A DNA stretch of 64,000 nucleotides from an uncultured SAR86 cluster bacterium (GTDB lineage Bacteria > Pseudomonadota > Gammaproteobacteria > Magnimaribacterales > Magnimaribacteraceae). The first letter of the stretch is position 1. Each line of letters begins with the position of its first letter. A model generated the notes under the pieces. It did no database searches. It had not been told where the DNA came from and saw nothing but the letters and a program-made list of their open reading frames with translations. Positions 39,701 to 48,091 of this stretch are shown piece after piece. Both the position numbers and the translations under genes were made by a program. The DNA lies in the NCBI GenBank assembly GCA_902514295.1, contig CABXQE010000005.1, positions 1 through 64,000 of the forward strand, written 5' to 3'.

Positions 39701-42700
39701 GTATCGTCTCCAAGGCCTCCAACTATTTTGTCATTGCCTGTACCACCAGTTAAATCATCATTACCAAGATAGCCATAAATATGATCATCTCCCTCTCCAC
39801 CATCAAACGTATCAACTCCAGAACCACCAATAATCTTATCGTTACCACCAAGAGCATTTACTGTATCGGCTCCATTCAATGAAGCTATTAAGTCTGATCC
39901 GGAGGTTCCGTTAGCCGTGTCATTACCGCTCGTTAAAATCTTAATGGTGGCGTTCGGGAAGTTGGTGGCAGTATCAGTACCTAGAACATCACCTATCGTG
40001 TCTGCAGCTAGATTAATTACCGAAGTTACTTTCCCAGATAGATTTGTATCAAAACTAGATTGCGTAACACCATTGGCAAAAGTTCCGCTATCACTGATTA
40101 AAGTTCCACCTAAAACTTGAGAAAAATCAATAGCTTTGACTCCAACGTTAATTTTAGTTAAAGCTGTTGCAAGATCGGTTGCTGTAGGCGTTCCGCTCGA
40201 AGAAGAAGTCACGTAAGCATCAATGGCTGTTATGAAACTGGTCATTGATTTAGTGGCACCGCTCGTCATGGATTCCGTGTAGGTTTTAATCCAAGCATCC
40301 AGATCCGTCACACTGCCGTAATCGGAAAGAATGGTGGCGTAGCTTTTAGAAACACCATCAACGGTTAAGCTGTTGTTGTTTAAAAAAGACTTAATGGTGG
40401 TGGTTAAATAATCTTGAAGTGATTCTAGAGTAATACTGAGCACATCAGTCACGGCCGTGCTGTTGGTTAGAAACGCTTCGTTATCAACAATGCTAACTGT
40501 GACTGCCGATTTTCCGAGCGTTGCGTTACTGGCATTGCTTAGGTTTAAAGTTAGATTTTCTTGTGCTTCTGCGGTTGTGTCGTTTGTTATTGGTATTGAG
40601 ATGGTACCTGAGGTATCTCCGGCTGCGATGGTCAGTGTTCCTGAGGTGCTCGTGAAATCACCTGAGGTTGTTGTTCCGTTAGCCGTTTGATAATCGATTG
40701 TGACATCCGAAGCAGCTGCTTTACTTAGCGTGACTTTTACCGAAGCGGTTCCTCCTCCTTCACTGACGACCACGTCTTCAGCGTAAGCCGCTACGCCCGG
40801 AGAAGTTGCCACGGTGAAAGCACCTTGCACGTTAGTGAACTTAGAATCAGCAGCACTTAAGAAATCCAGTCCCGTAAAACCAACGTCAAAGAAATAGTCA
40901 CCCGTTGTTATGTAGTCCGTTAGATCCACTCCAGAGCCTGCACCTTTGCCTGAGAAAAAAGAAGCCAACTTTAAATCTAAAGTCGAAGCCGATGCACCAG
41001 AAGTTGTTACGCTTAAAACATCTGAGTCAGTATTGGCGTAAGTTCTTTGCAATAAAGTTCCATCGGTCGTGAAGTAATCAATGGTCAGAGATTGCGCTGG
41101 TAACGTCATGGAAACGGTTGAACCATCCGATGACCAATTCACTGAAACTGTGGTTTGTAAAAGCCGCTCGCCCGAGGATTGTGTGGCATCAGAACCATCG
41201 TAGAGTTTCAAGGTAATGGATGCCGTTCCCGATTCTCCCGCTGCAGGAATGCTGTTGAGTTTGAAACTCAACACGGGTGATTTTCCTGAACTTGAATCAG
41301 AGGATACAATATTGGATAGGTTGGTCTGATCCATGGTTCCACCGACCAAATTGGCCGTTAAAGTTGTTCCGCTAAGTGAGGTGTAGAGTTGATGAACGTT
41401 GGTTGAGTCGGCATCGCTGCTCAGATAATCGGTCAACGTGATACTGCCCTCTTCCATTCTGAATCCATCAATGGATGGTTTGTGTTGCACTAAATGTTCA
41501 GCCAATGCATTCATGAAAGCTTCATGTGCTTCACTTTTTAAAGTGGTTGTATCTCCCCAACTAAGACTGGCGGTGGCTGACTTGCTTGCATTATCTAATA
41601 CAGTTTGGATGGCAGTTTGCACTGAGGATAAAGAAGTGGGTCCCATGTGTTCGCCTAAGGCTGAAGTTAAATGACCCAAGGTCATTAACAATTGATTAGC
41701 CGTGTAAATAGGTTGAGCTTTTGTGGCTAACGAAACATCACTGCCAATCATGGTAGCAATCGGATCGTAACCAAATAAGCTGGTGGAAGGCGCATTGGAG
41801 AGTGTAACTCCAAAAGCATCAGCCACTATTTGCTCGGCAGTGTCTTTATAAAGATCACTATCGAATGAAAGCATGCGAGCCGATAAAGTTGATAAAGGTG
41901 TCAAAATGTAAGAACCACTCGAGGTGGCACTGATGTCCAGCGAAGCAGTTAGAACATCATTGGTTGCAGTATCAAACCCTGAATTAATTACTCGAACAGG
42001 TGTATCAGATGAAGCACTTTGCAGAGTTAAGCTAAAAGCACCAACAGCATCCGTGGTTGTGTAAGGCTCTCCAGCATCCAACACTCCATCATTGTCTAGA
42101 TCTTGGAAAACGGTGGCACCGCCAATGTACCCATCGATAAGTTTTCCTGAGATGGTTTCATTCACATCCGTAACAGCAACAGAAACGGTTTGATTATTGG
42201 TTAAACCATCAGGATCCGTGGCAGTGACCTGAATGTTGTACGTGTTATTTTTATCTGAATCAGAAGGTGTTTCGTAATCCGGTGCAGTCGCAAAACTTAA
42301 AGCGCCTGAGGTGGAATTAATTGTAAACAGAGAAGCGTCATCTCCGCCGCTGATTGAATAAGCCAAAGTATCAGAATCTGGGTCCGTTGCAGTTAAAGTA
42401 ATCACGGCACTGGTGTTTTCAGATACAGAACTTGTGGAAGTTGAAGTAATGGATGGCAATTCATTCACATCGGTTACAGAGATACTAAAATCTTTTGAGA
42501 CGGCATTATCAGCTGAATCTGTGGCTGTGATCGTAATTGAGTAAGAAGTATCTACTTCGTAATCAGCCGTTACACTATCTTTAAGTTTTAGAGTGGTTCC
42601 GGATAACTCGAATGAATCTTTATCGGTTCCTGATAAAGTTAAAGTATTGGTATCACCAATATCTGGATCGGTAATGGTTATAGAACCTACTGTGCCTCCT

Positions 42701-44904
42701 CCAGTATTTTCTGAAATTGAAGTATTAGAAAGTACTAAAGTGGAAACTTCGTTAACGTCCGTAACTGTAATAGTGAAATCTTGAGCTTTGCTATTACTAC
42801 CTGAATCTGTGGCGGTGATTGTAATTGAGTAAGAAGCATCGGCTTCAAAGTCAGCGGAGATGGTATCTTTGAGTTTTAGAGTGGTGCCTGATAACTCAAA
42901 TGAATCTTTATCGGTTCCAGTGATTGAATAAGCAAAGGTTTCTCCGCTATCCGGATCCGTTGTACTTAGAGTTCCTATGGTGGCACCGGCTGCATTCTCA
43001 GCCATTGAGCTCGCACTAAGCGCTAGGGCACTTGGAGTTTCATTCACATCAGTGACACTAATGGTGTAATCTTTAGAAACGGCATTATCAGCTGAATCTG
43101 TGGCTGTGATCGTAATTGAGTAAGAAGCATCGGCTTCAAAGTCAGCGGAGATGGTATCTTTGAGTTTTAGGGTGGTTCCGGATAACTCGAATGAATCTTT
43201 ATCGGTTCCGGAAATAGCATAAGTAAAGGTTTCTCCAGAATCCGGATCCGTTGCACTTAGAGTTCCAATCGTAGCACCGGCTGCGTTCTCTGCAAAAGTG
43301 GTGGCGGATAAAGTAACGGCAGTTGGAGCCTGATTTCCCGTTACATCAACCGTGGCTGTGTTTGTTTCTATCTCAGTTTTAGTTTCTGCCACGTAAGTTG
43401 CCGTGCCAGAAGCTGCTGTGCTGATGTCGTTTGCAACACCGCCGTCATCATCCAACACGAGTTTTTGCACTTTGGCTATTTCAGTTATATCAGTTGCATC
43501 AGCTATGACTTCATTGGCCGCAACAACAGAAGCCGTTACTTCGGTCACGAGTTCAGCCACTCGAGTTGCAGCAACGGTGTCCGTGGCACTATTAGTTAAT
43601 ACTTCTGCTACGGTTGTTGAATCCGAAAGACTCTTGCCTGCTTTCAAAGCCGTTACTATTTGTGCTGTGACCAATTCATCACCGGTGTTATCAGCAAGCC
43701 CCGCTCCTTCTAAAAGACTCTCGCCCACGGCGACTATATTAATTAAGGTTGCGTTAACTTTTTGTGCAGCCACATTTCCCAAAGGGTTATCCGTGGCTGG
43801 ATCAAAACCAGAAGGTAATCCTAAATTCGTGATGACCGTTGCCGAATCAGCGCCGGCTTTATCAATAATGGTGGTGATGGCTGAAACGTATTTAGAAGAT
43901 TTACTGGCTGATAAGGTAATGGTGACCGCTTCACCGGTGGCAGTATCCGTTCCACCATCCACCACTATTCTTGTTCCTATACTTTCTGAGGCTTCTAAAG
44001 TGTATTGACCGTTAGCATCAGTGGTCGTTGTCGCTAGCACGTTGCCATTGGCATCCAATAATTTAACAGTGGCTCCGCTAACCAAACCATCTACAACCGT
44101 ACCGGATACAGTTTCGGGTTCAGAGACATTATTTACGGTAATGACGTAGCTGAGCGAAGTGCTTGCTCCGCTTGGGTCCGTGGCACTGACTTGTACGTCA
44201 TAAACATTATCAGTATCTGCATCCAGTGGGTTTTCATAATCCGGTGCCGAGATAAAGGTTAAAACGCCTGTAGCGCTATCAATCTGAAACAAATCTTTAT
44301 CCGCACCTCCAGAGACGGAATAAATCAGTATGTCGCCATCCGCATCCGTTGCAGTGAAAGTGGTGAGTTCAGTTGTGTTTTCACTAGGCGCTAATTCAGT
44401 AACAACAATTCCAGCGTCAGGCACATCGTTTACCGCATCAACAGAAAAACTAATAGCTCTGGTGTCAGTTCCACCGTTTCCATCAGAAACGGAATAGGAA
44501 AAAGAACCGTAGTCTGTTCCGTTGGTATTGGCATCTGGTGTAAAAGTTAAACCTTCAAGTTCAGTTGTTGTTAATGCATCGCCATTAGCCAGAACGGTTC
44601 CATCGGCTTTCTTCAAAATCCCAGAAGTGGGAATCGCAGTAATGGAAATGGTTAACGAGTCTCCATCCAAGTCAGTAGGAGTTGATAAATTCAGAGAACC
44701 GGCGTCTACATCTTCAGTTAGAGAGATCGCAACATCCGATCCCGCCATCGGAGCGCTATTAGAAGAAGGAACAGGTGTTGGCGTTGAGCTGCCACCGCCT
44801 CCACCGCCGCAAGCAGCAACAATAAAGGCAATCAGGTTGGCAGATGCTAGCTTCGGATCTTTAAGAAACCTATGAGTATTCTCTGTCTTCTTAACATTAG
44901 ACAT
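36721..44904 (-). CDS. Giant surface/adhesin-like protein: lipobox-like N-terminus, cadherin-like repeats, Calx-beta domain, RTX (hemolysin-type Ca-binding) repeats
   Basis: 2727 aa; LIAFIVAACGGGGGGSS; repeated SFELSGTTLKLKDTISADFEADASYSITITATDS cadherin-like units; ASVKVTLSKAAASDVTIDYQTANGTTTSGDF Calx-beta; GGEGNDTLWGQTGNDTI-type RTX nonapeptides. Confidence 0.93.
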   Translation of the reverse strand: MSNVKKTENTHRFLKDPKLASANLIAFIVAACGGGGGGSSTPTPVPSSNSAPMAGSDVAISLTEDVDAGSLNLSTPTDLDGDSLTISITAIPTSGILKKADGTVLANGDALTTTELEGLTFTPDANTNGTDYGSFSYSVSDGNGGTDTRAISFSVDAVNDVPDAGIVVTELAPSENTTELTTFTATDADGDILIYSVSGGADKDLFQIDSATGVLTFISAPDYENPLDADTDNVYDVQVSATDPSGASTSLSYVITVNNVSEPETVSGTVVDGLVSGATVKLLDANGNVLATTTTDANGQYTLEASESIGTRIVVDGGTDTATGEAVTITLSASKSSKYVSAITTIIDKAGADSATVITNLGLPSGFDPATDNPLGNVAAQKVNATLINIVAVGESLLEGAGLADNTGDELVTAQIVTALKAGKSLSDSTTVAEVLTNSATDTVAATRVAELVTEVTASVVAANEVIADATDITEIAKVQKLVLDDDGGVANDISTAASGTATYVAETKTEIETNTATVDVTGNQAPTAVTLSATTFAENAAGATIGTLSATDPDSGETFTYAISGTDKDSFELSGTTLKLKDTISADFEADASYSITITATDSADNAVSKDYTISVTDVNETPSALALSASSMAENAAGATIGTLSTTDPDSGETFAYSITGTDKDSFELSGTTLKLKDTISADFEADASYSITITATDSGSNSKAQDFTITVTDVNEVSTLVLSNTSISENTGGGTVGSITITDPDIGDTNTLTLSGTDKDSFELSGTTLKLKDSVTADYEVDTSYSITITATDSADNAVSKDFSISVTDVNELPSITSTSTSSVSENTSAVITLTATDPDSDTLAYSISGGDDASLFTINSTSGALSFATAPDYETPSDSDKNNTYNIQVTATDPDGLTNNQTVSVAVTDVNETISGKLIDGYIGGATVFQDLDNDGVLDAGEPYTTTDAVGAFSLTLQSASSDTPVRVINSGFDTATNDVLTASLDISATSSGSYILTPLSTLSARMLSFDSDLYKDTAEQIVADAFGVTLSNAPSTSLFGYDPIATMIGSDVSLATKAQPIYTANQLLMTLGHLTSALGEHMGPTSLSSVQTAIQTVLDNASKSATASLSWGDTTTLKSEAHEAFMNALAEHLVQHKPSIDGFRMEEGSITLTDYLSSDADSTNVHQLYTSLSGTTLTANLVGGTMDQTNLSNIVSSDSSSGKSPVLSFKLNSIPAAGESGTASITLKLYDGSDATQSSGERLLQTTVSVNWSSDGSTVSMTLPAQSLTIDYFTTDGTLLQRTYANTDSDVLSVTTSGASASTLDLKLASFFSGKGAGSGVDLTDYITTGDYFFDVGFTGLDFLSAADSKFTNVQGAFTVATSPGVAAYAEDVVVSEGGGTASVKVTLSKAAASDVTIDYQTANGTTTSGDFTSTSGTLTIAAGDTSGTISIPITNDTTAEAQENLTLNLSNASNATLGKSAVTVSIVDNEAFLTNSTAVTDVLSITLESLQDYLTTTIKSFLNNNSLTVDGVSKSYATILSDYGSVTDLDAWIKTYTESMTSGATKSMTSFITAIDAYVTSSSSGTPTATDLATALTKINVGVKAIDFSQVLGGTLISDSGTFANGVTQSSFDTNLSGKVTSVINLAADTIGDVLGTDTATNFPNATIKILTSGNDTANGTSGSDLIASLNGADTVNALGGNDKIIGGSGVDTFDGGEGDDHIYGYLGNDDLTGGTGNDKIVGGLGDDTLTGGEGNDTLWGQTGNDTITTGAGSDTVDGGLGDDVINVTDKSGSFTDTISASSGTDTLVISYASSLTDFTLSSSGDNITLTDASGGSITFSNVENLTVGDYDYIHFTTNRLYETPDQHKVYWNATEKALYFYGSSSLPADSWNTTDSSSVSKYGLQNLTASMNVTVKGSSEADTMNLNVDRSSDYTGNWTLNMGDGNDSFNSAKLKNADSIDMGAGDDSVSVMLTGSNGTPSISAANLTKLDGGAGNDTLGFEESGSNTSELTLTTAGATNFENIIGTAGAETITGDSNANVLSGKNGADTINGNGGNDTLYADSNGSNDQTSADALYGGAGNDTLYGNAGDNTLDGGTGADTITSYGGSDMIVLRSGDGGATQSDGDTVTDFTDGTDSFGLDSLSFDDLTIEQNGSDTVIKEGSNYLATLTGISVSNITTLDFQSADTSNQTINGSSSNNTLIGGSGNDTFNGGAGSDTLLGWGGNDTFNIRSKSGAYSDTVNAGAGTDTLDISYTGAASLANFTLSSSGDNITLTDASGGSITFSNVENLTVGDYDYIHFTTNRLYETPDQHKVYWNATEKALYFYGSSSLPADSWNTTDSSSVSKYGLQNLTASMNVTVKGSSEADTMNLNVDRSSDYTGNWTLNMGDGNDSFNSAKLKNADSIDMGAGDDSVSVMLTGSNGTPSISAANLNKLDGGTGNDTLSFEESTPATDTELTLTTAGATNFENLSGGSNAEVLKGDNNANILNGKGGADTLYGYGGNDTLNAGSGSTNDILYGGAGNDTLVGTDGDNTLDGGTGADTITSGGGVDTFVIRVGSGGTAITDADTFKDFTDGTDLIGLDNGLTFGDLTIEQGTGDYSSHTIIKAGSEYLAIVENMTASDLTESSFTPVDINESGHMVASFFFGTALSNSSLDVDFSNIGELPDGGITTGSEDISLDGLIDLEVGDKIEFNNEELLEPWVEDPSKTNPTIPQVEEPMSHFIEDRYEDELLFVSLEI
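37652..38154. repeat. Long internal repeat, copy A (~0.5 kb)
   Basis: Near-identical by eye to ~38990-39492, with a few single-base differences (e.g. ttttttagttta/ttttttaattta, accttatg/accttgtg). Confidence 0.9.
38990..39492. repeat. Long internal repeat, copy B (~0.5 kb)
   Basis: Direct repeat of copy A, offset about 1338 bp; both encode VENLTVGDYDYIHFTTNRLYETPDQHKVYWNATEKALYFYGSSSLPADSW... Confidence 0.9.
42460..43340. repeat. Three tandem cadherin-like coding repeats (~290 bp period)
   Basis: Three TDKDSFELSGTTLKLKD...SYSITITATDS units, with long stretches of DNA identity between copies. Confidence 0.85.
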
Positions 44905-44951
44905 ATTGTCAAATATACTCTTACTACACTAATTAGAAAGTATTAATTTCT

Positions 44952-44968
44952 CCCCCCCCCTTTTTTTT
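44952..44968. repeat. Homopolymer tract C9T8 on + strand (A8G9 on the adhesin strand)
   Basis: tccccccccc tttttttt between the adhesin start (44904) and the upstream ligase gene; 47 nt separate the tract from the ATG. Confidence 0.9.
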
Positions 44969-45020
44969 CTCGTTAATTAGATCAGAAAAAAAATAGGCGT
45001 TTTTTTTGTATGATTCCTTA

Positions 45021-46526
45021 TTAGCTGAAGGTCTCTCTAAGAATATTCTTCTGCACTTTACCCATCGCATTTCTTGGTAATTGATCAATAAACTTCACTT
45101 CTTTCGGTGCTTTAAACCCTGCCAATTGATCTTTTATTTCAGAAATTACCTCTTTTTCATCGAGCGTCACTTTTTCTTCAGAAACAATAATTGCCACCAC
45201 CCTTTCTCCTAGGTCTTCATCACTAAGACCAATAACTGCTGATTCAAGGACCCCTTCTATTTTATCAATTAAAGATTCGATCTCTTTGGGATAAACGTTC
45301 AAACCGCCTGAAATAATCATATCTTTGGATCGGCCTATGATGCTGATATATCCGTCTTCATCAATCAGACCTTTATCTCCAGTATTAAAGAACCCGTCTT
45401 CAGAAAAATCTTCTTTAGTTTTTTCAGGCATTTCCCAGTAGCCTTTAAAAACATTTGGCCCTTTAACTTGAAGATTCCCAATCTCTCCTTGCGGAAGTGC
45501 GTTATTTTCTTCATCAACCACCCTAACTTGCACGTCATCAAGAGGCAGACCTACGGTTCCTGGTTTTCTATCGCCTTTTAAGGGGTTGGAAGTATTCATG
45601 TTGGTTTCAGTCATTCCATACCTTTCCAAAATTAGATGATTTGTTCTTTGATAAAATTCATTAAAAGTCTCGTCTAATAATGGTGCGGAACCTGAAATGA
45701 ATAATCTCATTCGTTTAGTTAGTTCTGAGTCTAGGGCATCACTTTTTAATAGCCTCGTGTAATAGGTTGGAACTCCCATCATGACTGTACATTCAGATAT
45801 AGATTTCAACACTGCATCTACATCAAAAGACTCGAGCCATTTTAATTTGGAGCCTGTCATTAAAACGCAACCCAATGCCACAAAAAGCCCGTGCACATGA
45901 TAAATCGGCAAGGCGTGTAACAAACAATCAGATTCTTGAAAACCCCAAGCTTTTACCAAACTTTCTGCATTTGATGATATGTTGCCATGAGAAAGCATAA
46001 TGCCCTTTGGTTTGCCCGTGGTTCCAGAAGAGTAAAGCAAGGCAGCAATGTCATCTTCTGAGCAATCAACCGTAATAAAGTTATCTTCTGAAGTAGAAAT
46101 GTCTGAAAAATTGCCACCTCCGTCATTATTCAAAACAAATAAATGATCGATACTATGTCCAAGGTTTAAATCACTAATACTAGAAATAGTTTCTTCATTG
46201 GAAATAAATAACGAAGGTTTGGCATCTTCTAAAAAATAACTTAGTTCCTTTTCTTTATAAGCTGGATTAAGGGGGTGAAAAATAATATTAGATCTAATGC
46301 AAGCAAGATATAAATAGACCATTTCAACGCATTTATCTACTTGGACGGTAACTCGATCTCCTTCAGACAATCCAAGTTCTTTCAGGCCATTGGCTAGCTT
46401 GGCTGTTTCACAGTCAAGCTCTCTGTAGGTAATCTTTAATCCTTTATCGTCATAGAGGAACTGGCCTTCGAGGTTGTTCTCGAAACCTTCTTTATAACTA
46501 GTATAAAGATTGCCTTTAGCGGTCAT
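45021..46526 (-). CDS. AMP-binding acyl-CoA synthetase (malonyl-CoA synthetase/MatB-like)
   Basis: 501 aa; ALLYSSGTTGKPKGIMLSHGN, ERYGMTETNM, NTGDKGLIDEDGYISIIGRSKDMIISGGLNVYPKEIE. Confidence 0.88.
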   Translation of the reverse strand: MTAKGNLYTSYKEGFENNLEGQFLYDDKGLKITYRELDCETAKLANGLKELGLSEGDRVTVQVDKCVEMVYLYLACIRSNIIFHPLNPAYKEKELSYFLEDAKPSLFISNEETISSISDLNLGHSIDHLFVLNNDGGGNFSDISTSEDNFITVDCSEDDIAALLYSSGTTGKPKGIMLSHGNISSNAESLVKAWGFQESDCLLHALPIYHVHGLFVALGCVLMTGSKLKWLESFDVDAVLKSISECTVMMGVPTYYTRLLKSDALDSELTKRMRLFISGSAPLLDETFNEFYQRTNHLILERYGMTETNMNTSNPLKGDRKPGTVGLPLDDVQVRVVDEENNALPQGEIGNLQVKGPNVFKGYWEMPEKTKEDFSEDGFFNTGDKGLIDEDGYISIIGRSKDMIISGGLNVYPKEIESLIDKIEGVLESAVIGLSDEDLGERVVAIIVSEEKVTLDEKEVISEIKDQLAGFKAPKEVKFIDQLPRNAMGKVQKNILRETFS

Positions 46527-46531
46527 TTTAT

Positions 46532-47311
46532 TTACCTAGAAGTTTGCCCGTCGTCTATCTTTATGCAGGTGCCCGTAACGCACTCTGAAGATGGTGAAAC
46601 TAAAAAGAGCAATGTTGAGTCCATTTGCTCTGGTACGCATATTCTCTTTCTCGGAAGGGTTTGACTCACATCCCCTATTCTCTCTAGCATTCCGTCTAAC
46701 ATCTCTGAAGAAAACATACCCGGAGCTATAGCATTCACATTAATATGGTGCTTAGCCCACTCCACTGACAGAGCTTCGGTCATTCTTACAATCGCTGATT
46801 TGGTCGTTGAGTACAAGACCGCAGCAGAATTTGGCGTGGTATTAAATGCTGCTAAAGATGAAATGTTAACCATCCTTCCAGGTTCTTTTTTTTCTATTAG
46901 CTTTCTGGCTACCTCATTTGATAACAAATAGGGCCCTACTAGGTTGGTGTCTATCACACCATCAATTAATTCATCGCTTTGTTTTATTGCCCATTGAGCA
47001 TCAACCATGCCAGCGTTATTGACGAGTGTATTAATGGTGCCCAAATTTTCTTCAACTTTTTTAACGGCTGCACGAATACTATCTCTATCAACCATGTCTA
47101 TAGGTACTACCATGCACTCTCCGCCATCTGATTTAATCTCTTCGGCTAAACTTTCTAGCTTTTCCACTCTTCTTGCTGATAAAGCCACTTTAGCACCGCA
47201 CTTAGCTAGAACTTTTGAAAATCTATAGCCTAAACCAGACGAAGCTCCTGTCACCAGTGCGACTTGATTAGATAAATCCACAGAAAAGTTTGGGGTTTCA
47301 AATTCACTCAT
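46532..47311 (-). CDS. SDR family oxidoreductase
   Basis: 259 aa; VALVTGASSGLGYRFSKVLAKCGAKVALSARR, NNAG, YSTTKSAI. Confidence 0.93.
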   Translation of the reverse strand: MSEFETPNFSVDLSNQVALVTGASSGLGYRFSKVLAKCGAKVALSARRVEKLESLAEEIKSDGGECMVVPIDMVDRDSIRAAVKKVEENLGTINTLVNNAGMVDAQWAIKQSDELIDGVIDTNLVGPYLLSNEVARKLIEKKEPGRMVNISSLAAFNTTPNSAAVLYSTTKSAIVRMTEALSVEWAKHHINVNAIAPGMFSSEMLDGMLERIGDVSQTLPRKRICVPEQMDSTLLFLVSPSSECVTGTCIKIDDGQTSR

Positions 47312-47419
47312 TGTTTTTCCTCTTATATTTGAAGGGATAATTTATAACTAGTGAATCAAGAAATCCACACTAATCAATATTTAATTACCTTAATGTATAA
47401 TTAATGCAAGAGGTAAATT

Positions 47420-48007
47420 ATGAATACAAAAAATCCTACATCTAAACCCACCAGGAAAGAGGCAGAAGATGCAGTTAAAACCTTAATATCTTGGGCAGGA
47501 GACGACCCAACGAGAGAAGGACTCATTGAAACGCCAAAAAGAGTGGTTAAATCTTATGAAGAATTTTATGAAGGATATGGTCAAGATCCAGAGGACATTC
47601 TTTCTAAAGTTTTTGAAGAAATTGAAGGTTACGATGAAATGGTCCTGGTAAAGGATATCTTGCTGGAATCTCACTGCGAGCATCACATGGTTCCTATTCT
47701 AGGGAAGGCTCATGTAGCTTATTTGCCTGACAAAAGAGTCGTTGGTTTAAGTAAGTTAGCGAGAGTAGTAGATTTATTTGCTAGAAGACTACAAACCCAA
47801 GAAACAATGACTGCACAAATAGCAGACACCATAAATAATGTTCTGAAACCTAAAGGTGTGGCGGTTGTTATAGATGCAGAACATCAATGCATGAGCAGCA
47901 GAGGTGTATCAAAGAAAGGAACAAGCACTGTTACCAGTACAATGCTTGGTGCATTTAGAGACAATCAAAAGTCGAGAATGGAGTTCATGAACCTAATTGC
48001 CCTATAA
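47420..48007 (+). CDS. folE: GTP cyclohydrolase I
   Basis: 195 aa; [58 protein letters not shown]. Confidence 0.96.
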   Translation: MNTKNPTSKPTRKEAEDAVKTLISWAGDDPTREGLIETPKRVVKSYEEFYEGYGQDPEDILSKVFEEIEGYDEMVLVKDILLESHCEHHMVPILGKAHVAYLPDKRVVGLSKLARVVDLFARRLQTQETMTAQIADTINNVLKPKGVAVVIDAEHQCMSSRGVSKKGTSTVTSTMLGAFRDNQKSRMEFMNLIAL

Positions 48008-48091
48008 GATACAGGTAACAATCTATTTATTTTTTATAATGAACTTTTTTTGGACTTAGATTAGTATTTAGAGCGAAATTGAGGAAATTAT

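Noticed and set aside
36803-44875. Many plus-strand ORFs (e.g. 37490-37807, 38768-39145, 43403-44008) inside the adhesin
   Set aside because: Antisense shadows of repetitive Gly/Asp/Thr/Ser-rich coding sequence; translations are low-complexity Val/Pro/Ser-rich.
36721-44904. Short periodic repeats as a possible CRISPR array
   Set aside because: The repeats are in-frame RTX nonapeptide and cadherin coding repeats without unique spacers; no cas genes nearby.
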